Source of the DNA: Conus ventricosus
Taxonomy: Eukaryota; Mollusca; Gastropoda; Neogastropoda; Conidae
Direction of reading: 5' to 3'
DNA length: 64,000 nt
Assembly (NCBI GenBank): GCA_018398815.1
Contig: CM031616.1
Location: forward strand, 23,750,944-23,814,943
A program made the translations under genes and the position numbers. This document shows positions 57,190 through 64,000 of this stretch, one piece after another. The notes beneath the pieces were generated by a model. It saw only the letters and a list, made by a program, of their open reading frames with translations, ran no database searches and was not told the origin of the DNA. Position 1 is the first letter of the stretch. Each line of letters opens with the position of its first letter.

Positions 57190-59270
57190 AAATGTCATCA
57201 AATGCCATTAAAAATCGGATATCCTCCGAGTTAAAGCACCTCATCAATAAGAGAAATGGAGTTTACAACAAAAAAAAGGAAGAAACAGGGTACCGAAGAA
57301 TTGAGGGTGAAGGCACGGGAACTCAGAAGAGAAGCTCAGTGGAAAATACGTAGGGCATACTGGGAATACCTCAGCAGCACCCTGATTGGAGAAGACTCCG
57401 AGCAAGCTGGCAAGTACAAACGCTTCTGGACATACATCAAGCACCAGAGGTCGACCAATGCAGGAGTTGCCTCTCTCAAGATGAACGGAACCCTGTTATC
57501 TGACCCAAAAGAAAAAGCAGAGGCCCTCAATCAACAATTTCAATCAGTGTTCAGTGATGGCAGAAATTACTCCCACGATGAGTTTTTGGAGAAGTGTAGT
57601 ATGGCAGACAAGGCTTACTCACACAGTCACAGCTGAACACTATCACGGTCACTGAGGAAGGAGTCAAACGACTGTTGAAAGAACTAGACCCTCATAAAGC
57701 CAGTGGTCCCGATGGAGTCAGCTCAAGAGTCTTAAGAGAACTCGCGGAGGAAATAGCCCCCATACTCACTGCCATCTTTCAGTCATCCCTCACTACTGGT
57801 CAAGTTCCATCTGACTGGAGGGATGCGCTCGTCGTACCAATCTACAAAAAGGGGAGCATTACGACCCAGCAAATTACAGGCCTGTCTCCTTGACCTGCAT
57901 CTCTTGCAAACTGCTGGAGCACACCATCGTGAGCTCTGTGATGGAGCATCTTGAGCGGAACGACATCCTCCATGCCCGGCAGCACGGATTCAGGAGACAG
58001 CGATCCTGCGAGACCCAGCTCCTGGAGTTCATTGATGAGTTGGTAGACAGCATGGAAGAGGGACGACAGACTGACATCCTTGTCATGGATTTTGCTAAGG
58101 CATTTGACAAGGTAAATCACAGTCTCCTCTTACACAAGCTTCACCACTACGGCATCGGGAGTGAGGTCAACCGCTGGATCAAGGATTTCTGTCAAACCGA
58201 TGTCAAGCAGTTGTAGTGGAGGGAGCCCAGTCAGAATATCTCAGGGTGAGGTCAGGTGTACCACAAGGATCAGTTTTGGGACCTTGCTTGTTCCTTGTAT
58301 ATATCAATGATCTCCCAGAGAGCCTGACTTCACCTTGCAGGCTGTTCGCTGACGACACTGCAGCTTATAGAGTAGTCACATCCCAGCGAGACCAAGACCA
58401 GCTACAAGAGGACCTCCATCGCCTCGGTGAATGGGAGAAGAGCTGGGACATGGTTTTTCATCCAGGGAAGTGTACTGTTCTTCCTGTGACCAGAAGTCGG
58501 CGACCCCTTCACTACCAGTACAAGCTGCATGGACACACACTCAACACTGTGTCATCAGTCAAGTATCTCGGTGTCACCATTGAGAAGAACATCAGCTGGG
58601 ATACTCACATTGATGCCATCACTTTGAGAGCAAGCAGGATGCTGGGATTCCTTCGTAGGAACTTGAAAGCTGCCCCCACAGAGCTGAGAGAGAGGGCTTA
58701 CCTGACATTTGTCAGGCCCCTTTTGGACTATGCCAGCTCTGTGTGGGACCCCCATACACAGAGAATGTGGACAGAATAGAAGCAATACAGAGAAGGGCGG
58801 CTCGCTTCGTATTGAACCGCAACCACAACACCTCAAGTGTAAATAGCATGATTTCTCGACTGGATGGCCCTCCCTTCAGCGACGCCGGCAGATGGCACGC
58901 CTGACGATGCTGTATAAGATCCAAAATAACATGGTTGCAGTAAGCCACAACAAATTACATCCAGCTCCGGTCCGCCAAAGAAGAGTACATGACAAACAGT
59001 ACTCTGTCATCCAGTGCCGCACACAGTATCGGCAGAACTCATACTTTCCTAGAACAATTAGAGATTGGAATGAGTTGTCAGCAGAGTCTGTGACTGCCCC
59101 CACTCTTGACACCTTCCACAAGTTCCAGTCAAGGGTGCAACTGCTGCTCTGAATTTTTTTTTTATTATTATTTTTTTTTCCCCCCTCCTCTTTGCCGGGC
59201 AAGCCCCACCCTGAAAGTGTCAAAAAAATCAAATTGTTGATTGTGGACACTCAAAGGAAGAAGAAGAAGA
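57190..59270 (+). mobile_element. LINE (CR1/Jockey-like), RT nearly complete but frame-broken
   Basis: The endonuclease is missing. The linker (RVKARELRREAQWKIRRAYW, RFWTYIKHQR) starts the element. RT follows: KELDPHKASGPDGVSSRVLR, QVPSDWRDALVVPIYKKG, frame break, SCKLLEHTIVSSVMEHLE, RQHGFRRQRSCETQLLEF, VMDFAKAFDKVNHSLLLHKL (palm A), break near 58205, RSGVPQGSVLGPCLFLVYIN, RLFADDTAAYRV (palm C, catalytic DD), VKYLGVTIEKNISWDTHI, then break near 58778 and the C-terminus FPRTIRDWNELSAES. The 3' UTR ends in (GAA)n. At least four frame breaks, so inactive. Confidence 0.9.
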
Positions 59271-59289
59271 AGAAATCTGGTACGTCAGG

Positions 59290-59740
59290 ATAAGGTCTCT
59301 GATCCTTTTTTGTTTTAGCAAATGGAGATGCACATATTTTAATTGATCAGAATGTAACAAATGTTTGCATTATTTTAACACCATAGTAGCATGTCTTTGC
59401 ACCCTTTTCATTTGTGCAGGCTGCTATTTCTGAAGCAGACACCATGTTACGTATGCATATTTTTGAGTGGGGTCTGACAAAGATTTATGCTACTTAAGAA
59501 AATTATTTGTCTAAATGTGAAAAATTTATCTTAATAATACCCAACATCTGGTTTGCCTTGTTCACTACTCTCTGGATGTTATGATCAAAAGACCATATCT
59601 TGTCTAAAGTCACACCCATATTCTTTTCCTTTACAAAAGTATTGTTTGGGGTGAGAATTGTCATAACATATTCACATTCCTGATTGTTCTTACCAATTTG
59701 CAAAACATTACATTTACTGATTTAGACATATTAAGATAGA
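59290..59740 (-). mobile_element. LINE RT C-terminal fragment
   Basis: Minus strand: LQIGKNNQECEYVM, MGVTLDKIWSFDHNIQRVVN and KANQMLGIIKINF, then in another frame KSLSDPTQKYAYVTWCLLQK and QPAQMKRVQRHA. These are the thumb and C-terminal RT blocks. It lies tail-to-tail with the preceding LINE. Confidence 0.7.
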
Positions 59741-60095
59741 AATTCCAGGTGTTTGACCAATCTTGTAACTCATGAATACCTTCTGTGTAAGAGTACTTTT
59801 TGATGCTTTACATTTTTTGTTTTGTTTTTGTTTTTTGCTGTCCCATCTTCTGTGCCGTCTTGGTGGCACCGCACTCACACTCACACTGCTCATTCTGAAT
59901 CCCTGTCCACAGCCCCCGCCCAGCCCGCCACACATTGTATAGGTATGAAGATAAAGACATGGTTATTTCATTTATTTCAGTGGAAGTGTGTTTCCATGGA
60001 GTGTCCAAAATGAAACTGAAATGGAAATGTTTAGATGTATGCCATAATCTCCCCCCCCCCCCCCCTCCCTCTCCTCCTCTCATGCACACATATGT

Positions 60096-60097
<2 letters not shown>

Positions 60098-60164
<67 letters not shown>

Positions 60165-60172
60165 TGTGTGTG
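60098..60172. repeat. (CA)n joined to (GT)n
   Basis: CA run to 60160, then CGTGTGTGTGTGTATG: a small self-complementary junction. Confidence 0.95.
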
Positions 60173-61370
60173 TATGTATACTATATATATGTATGCTCCA
60201 TTCCCTGTAAGGAAATTCATTCGGAGCCTGGCCTCATCATCATTTCTATTTTTGCATGTCCTGCATCAGCCTTTAAGCCCTTTGAGCTTGTGGGTCAGTG
60301 TCTAGTATTTCAAACATAAGATTTTCTGAAAGTATATTATATCAATGCTTCGTGCATGTTCACGATCACCATGCGCATGCATGTACACATATGCACACAT
60401 GCGTGCACATGGTCTTGCACATCCTCTGCATTGTGACTCAATTATTTGATATTTTCTATTCTTGTAATTGCTGAAGTGTGTGATGATGTCTCATTATACA
60501 GTCTATGTATAAAGTGCCAGTGTGAATACATATCAACATATAATGCTACATTACACAGTCATTGTATACAGTGCCACAGTGGGTACATATTAACATAATC
60601 TTTAAATACAAAGGCAGTTTCAGTATGGCTGAAAAGGGGTTACAAGAAATGTAGAACACTTGGCGACAAAGTCCAGGTTTAGAGTCCACCTTGGCATTAA
60701 CGATATTGACAGGCACTCTCATGGACAGAATGGCTTCTCTTTGTGAGAGCATGAATTAATGAGATTGATAGACTGATTCTAAGGGGTAAGGAGGTGTGGT
60801 GTGGGGGTGGGGTGTAAACTAGATCATTGCTTTTTAGGGAATGCCACTATTGTAACATGAACCGCTTTTTTCTTCAACTTTTATGTTTCCATTTAATGTA
60901 ATGTTCTTATAGTTACACATTTCTTCTGTATTTTGTCAGGCGCTTTAGAACAAGGTGGGTCTTGACTATGTTGTGTTTGAACATCAGTAAGAAACCATTT
61001 AAAACAATAGTAGCAATGCAATGTGATTTGTATGTGGGTTTTTTTTACACTGGGAATTTACATGTCCAATTTTTGTGTGCATATACCACGGCCATCACTC
61101 TTTCATGACATACAAAAACACTCTGTTGTTCACATTTTCACCTAACGATGAAATTGAACGTCTTTCTGGCTTAGGGACAAGATTCCTAGGGACAGGGAGT
61201 GGAGGTGGGGTAAGGGTTTGGCAGGGTTGATTGTATTGATGTTTGATCTAGTTAAAAGTAAATAAAGAACAGAGTCAGTTTCACAACCTGCACATTTGGC
61301 AGCATGCAGGCACGCTTGCATGATGTTATCCAAACAAGCTTATTCTCTCTCTCGCTCTCTTGCATGCATG

Positions 61371-61457
61371 TACGCACACACACACACACTCATACACACG
61401 CACACACACACACACACATACACACGCACGCACTCACACACATACACACGCATGCAT

Positions 61458-61523
<66 letters not shown>

Positions 61524-61530
61524 ACACAGA
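61371..61530. repeat. Interrupted (CA)n microsatellite
   Basis: CA repeats with CG, TA and CATG interruptions; the pure run is 61460-61518. Confidence 0.95.
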
Positions 61531-61821
61531 GTGTCATTGATATGCATTATGGCATTATGATAGTCTAGAATATGTGTAATCATTAAACCTATTTTTTGAC
61601 ATGCAACATGATACTCTAGAATATACATAATCATTAATGATTATATTGTACACGCACAGACATGGATCTGTTTATAACACAGACATTTATTAGGGAAAGG
61701 ATAGATGGTGTTGCTTCTCAGTGTGCAATTTTTCTAGCACATGAAATTGTGTTTATTCCAGTAATCATCAGTGTGATATAATTTATAAGACTGGTATTTC
61801 CAATTTGCAGAATTCTTAACC

Positions 61822-61978
61822 ATGCCAAGCAATGTGGAAAAACAAGGCAAGAGTTAATAACTAATTCTGACTTGATGACAAAAGCTCAAAAGCTGAGTGG
61901 CACGGATGGAGAAATTTTGGAACAGGAAGACACGTTCTTTTTGTGCCCAAAGGTCGACTGAAGCTGAGAATATTGAAG
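61822..61978 (+). pseudogene. CYTH gene coding exon 1, at least three frame changes
   Basis: Frame 0 (from 61822) gives MPSNVE then a stop at 61855. Frame +1 gives NKARVNN from 61841. Frame +2 gives TNSDLMTKAQKLSGTDGEIL and EQEDTFF. Frame +1 then resumes with PKGRLKLRILK to the donor at 61979. Breaks fall near short homopolymers (AAAAA, TTTTT), as expected for either decay or read error. Confidence 0.7.
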
Positions 61979-62104
61979 GTAAGTAATAAAGGCATATTAG
62001 TTGTCAGCTTGTCAACTTGCTGGTATGTACCTTGATGTGTGCGCTTGTGAATGTGTGTGCATGTGCAAGTTGCTTTCTCTCATTTACTGTACATATTAAG
62101 AAAA

Positions 62105-62312
62105 AATGATAATATTATAATTTATCGTTCAATGATAATACTATAATTTATCGTTCAATGATAATACTATAATTTATCGTTCAATGATAATACTATAATT
62201 TATCGTTCAATGATAATACTATAATTTATCGTTCAATGATAATACTAAATTTATCGTTCAATGATAATACTATAATTTATCGTTCAATGATAATACTATA
62301 ATTTATCATTCG
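62105..62312. repeat. 26-bp AT-rich minisatellite, eight units
   Basis: Unit AATGATAATACTATAATTTA then TCGTTC. Units are contiguous with no spacers; one unit has lost two bases. Confidence 0.95.
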
Positions 62313-63373
62313 TCAGAATGAAACTTTCATCATGCATGTATTTGTTCATATCAGTGCTGTGATACATATACATATTGGTTTTGTATTATACACTTGCGAA
62401 AATATAACTATCTGAAATAAAAGGTGTCAAAATTCCAATGCAAGTGACAGAAAAAAATCATATTCTGGAATAAGTGTGTGTCATTTCCAGAAAAATGGCA
62501 AATGCAATTTTCAAGAGAGGACAAAATGGATAAAAGATAATAAGAAAGTGGTTTGTAAAACTACATTCATTGGTGAGAACAAATGGATCAGAAGGTCAGC
62601 TATTATTTGACACAGAATATACCAGCATGCAAACCCTCTTTCCTGATATCTCTCCCACATGCCCATCCCCCACACTCGCACCTCTCGCCCTGAATTTCAC
62701 TCCACCCAAACATGCATAAGACAGACTGATAGATATTTCACATAAGCATTTACTCACAGGAGAGTTGACAGAAGTTTAAAAAAGATCAGAAGTATGGAAT
62801 CGAAGACATCAGTTTAAAGACTGCTTGAAACAATCTTTTAAAATTCAAAAGAGGAATGCACAAAAATAAAGCGATGAATTCCATGTTTATGCAAAACAAT
62901 GTCATACATATTGGTTTTGTGGGCTTGACACTGCATCCCCTTTCCATTTTTCATGTAGTTTGAACAATACAAAGCACAATAACACATTTTACAACACTCC
63001 AGTTTTTCTTTAATCAGTTACTAAAGATTCACATGTCTGCACTTGAACATTTTTCGTGGTTACTTTGTTATTTTTTTCTTTTATCTTTCTCTTTTTTGAA
63101 ATTAGATTACTCCTTCTTTCAGTTAAAAAATAGAATGCTGTGACAGTACTATACTTCTGATTTTTTGTGTTTTTGTAGAAATGTTTGGATAACATTTTTT
63201 TCTTCGTGAATTTAAATCATATTCAATATAATGTCTTTATCCTCCAAGGTGAGACTTAAGATGGGTATATAACCATCACAGGAAAGTAAGGGACTGATGA
63301 CCGAGCACTTCAGAGACCACAGGTACGACAACACATTAAAGATGACGGTGAAAATGTTAGTTTTGTTATGCTT

Positions 63374-63447
63374 GGTACCCAGCAATCAAACATGGTCTTT
63401 ATGAATGAGAGCATGGGCGATTTTACCAACTGAGCTGTCCAGGCACC
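63374..63447 (-). tRNA. tRNA-like pseudogene or SINE head, 74 nt
   Basis: Minus strand begins GGTGCCTGGACAGCTCAGTT and ends GTTTGATTGCTGGGTACC. The 7-bp acceptor stem pairs fully (GGTGCCT with GGGTACC, two wobbles). The A box CAGCTCAGTTGGT is good. The B-box/T-arm (GTTTGATTG) is degraded and the anticodon arm is poor. Most likely a pseudogene or SINE-derived. Confidence 0.35.
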
Positions 63448-63704
63448 TGGAAATCTGATGTTTGTGAAAAACATGCTGCAGTATCAAACAAATTTATTCC
63501 CTTTTTTTATTTTTCAGAAACGTTCATAACAAATTGCATGCACACAAATGTATATTTCTAATACAGTTTATACATTTTTGTGTGTAAGTGTATGCATGCT
63601 CGTGTGCATTTATGTACATGCACACAAATATGTGTTCACTGATGCAGGTTATATGTGTTTGTGTAAGTGTACACATGCTTGTGTGTGTGTGCGTGTGTGC
63701 ACAG

Positions 63705-63806
63705 GACAGTCCAGCAGAACTGATCTACTACAACAGACCTGACCAGTCAGGCCCAAAGCTCAGCGACTTTCATAAAGTGCAAGTCAGCGATCCAGAGGAA
63801 CTCAAG
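63705..63806 (+). CDS. CYTH gene coding exon 2
   Basis: 34 whole codons, DSPAELIYYNRPDQSGPK then LSDFHKVQVSDPEELK. Flanked by GTGCACAG and GTAACC. AELIYYxRPD followed by K-x-SD is the second conserved block of CyaB-like CYTH domains. Phase 0 on both sides. Confidence 0.78.
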
Positions 63807-64000
63807 GTAACCATGCAATGCAGGGTGCAGTGTTGTGAGTGCGTGGTCACTGTCACATACACATATATTAAAGTTGGATGCATCTAATGGGTTAGAGTGA
63901 AATGTCAACATCAAAATTTTGTTATGTCGAGAGCGATGAGTCATGGGAAAATGATACATATATATGTCCATTTATTATTGTTTTTTTTTATTAAAAAGCT

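Larger units (their letters stand above)
59741..61810. other. Upstream of CYTH coding start; no gene recognised
   Basis: Holds poly(C) 60051-60065 and CA microsatellites at 60098-60170 and 61375-61526. Any non-coding first exon of the CYTH gene was not identifiable. Confidence 0.45.
61979..63704 (+). other. CYTH gene intron 1
   Basis: 1,726 bp between the GTAAGT donor and the CACAG acceptor. It contains the 26-bp minisatellite and the tRNA-like sequence at 63374-63447. Nothing else recognised. Confidence 0.6.
61811..63806 (+). pseudogene. CYTH-domain protein gene, 5' part, first coding exon frame-broken
   Basis: CYTH proteins (class IV adenylate cyclase CyaB / thiamine triphosphatase superfamily) fold into a metal-binding tunnel that processes triphosphorylated substrates. 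Exon 1 (61811-61978, ATG at 61822) spells MPSNVE, NKARVNN, LMTKAQKLSGTDGEILEQED, TFF and PKGRLKLRILK in turn, but in different frames. The family's first strand (NxE-K-R) and QxDTFF...GRLKLR motifs are recognisable. Exon 2 (63705-63806) is intact with the family block ELIYYNRPDQSGPKLSDF. Splice sites (acceptor TTTGCAG, donor GTAAGT; acceptor GCACAG, donor GTAACC) are good and in phase 0. The gene continues beyond 64000. Either a decaying copy or a functional gene hit by sequence errors. Confidence 0.72.

Noticed and set aside
57256..59152. Host protein-coding gene
   Set aside because: Reverse-transcriptase motifs (FADD, VPQGSVLGP) and multiple frame breaks identify a dead LINE.
62105..62312. 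CRISPR-like array
   Set aside because: Units are contiguous with no unique spacers, in a eukaryotic intron with no cas genes. The same holds for the 36-bp and 53-bp arrays.

Overview
The window is eukaryotic nuclear DNA. Its genes have GT-AG introns, and much of the rest is microsatellite (GT/CA, GA/CT), SINE, LINE and DNA-transposon remnants. The repeat style and the divergence of the proteins from vertebrate homologues suggest a marine invertebrate, most likely a mollusc (gastropod-like). That placement is an inference.

Three host genes can be supported. (1) RPL32, encoding ribosomal protein eL32, lies on the + strand. Its coding exons are 9990-10082, 12221-12373 and 15437-15595, and join in phase to a 134-residue protein. 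A short 5' TOP leader exon is likely at about 9889-9907. (2) DCAF17, a CUL4-DDB1 substrate-receptor candidate, lies on the - strand. Thirteen coding exons run from an ATG at 51153 to a TGA at 29397 and encode about 541 residues. All splice phases agree except exon 4 to exon 5, where one base seems to be missing. (3) A CYTH-domain (CyaB/thiamine-triphosphatase superfamily) gene lies on the + strand. Only its first two coding exons are in view (61822-61978 and 63705-63806). The first has at least three frame breaks, so it is either a decayed copy or noisy sequence.

Layout: 1-8396 holds microsatellites, LINE ends and a foldback element. 8397-9780 is a PIF/Harbinger-like transposon ending about 110 bp before the RPL32 leader. 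9889-15640 is RPL32. 15640-29396 is intergenic and holds a TA-flanked Tc1/mariner-like element (16331-17405), a TTAA-flanked piggyBac derivative (18454-19882) and two copies of a second SINE family. 29397-51153 is DCAF17, whose large introns hold SINEs with perfect target-site duplications, a 5'-inverted LINE, a strong 33-bp-arm hairpin, minisatellites and compound microsatellites. 51154-61810 lies between DCAF17 and the divergently oriented CYTH gene, and is filled with a 400-bp foldback element and three LINE fragments. 61811-64000 is the start of the CYTH gene.

The host genes do not form a pathway. They are a translation gene, a ubiquitin-ligase adaptor and a small-molecule phosphohydrolase/cyclase-type protein. 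I found no operon, CRISPR array, virus or novel defence-type system. The less ordinary content is the repeat biology: two SINE families sharing a core domain, an inverted SINE pair in a DCAF17 intron, an apparently twin-primed LINE, dispersed copies of a 55-80 bp motif, and many two-copy local duplications. Part of the indel pattern may be consensus error, and that affects the readings of 'broken' genes.
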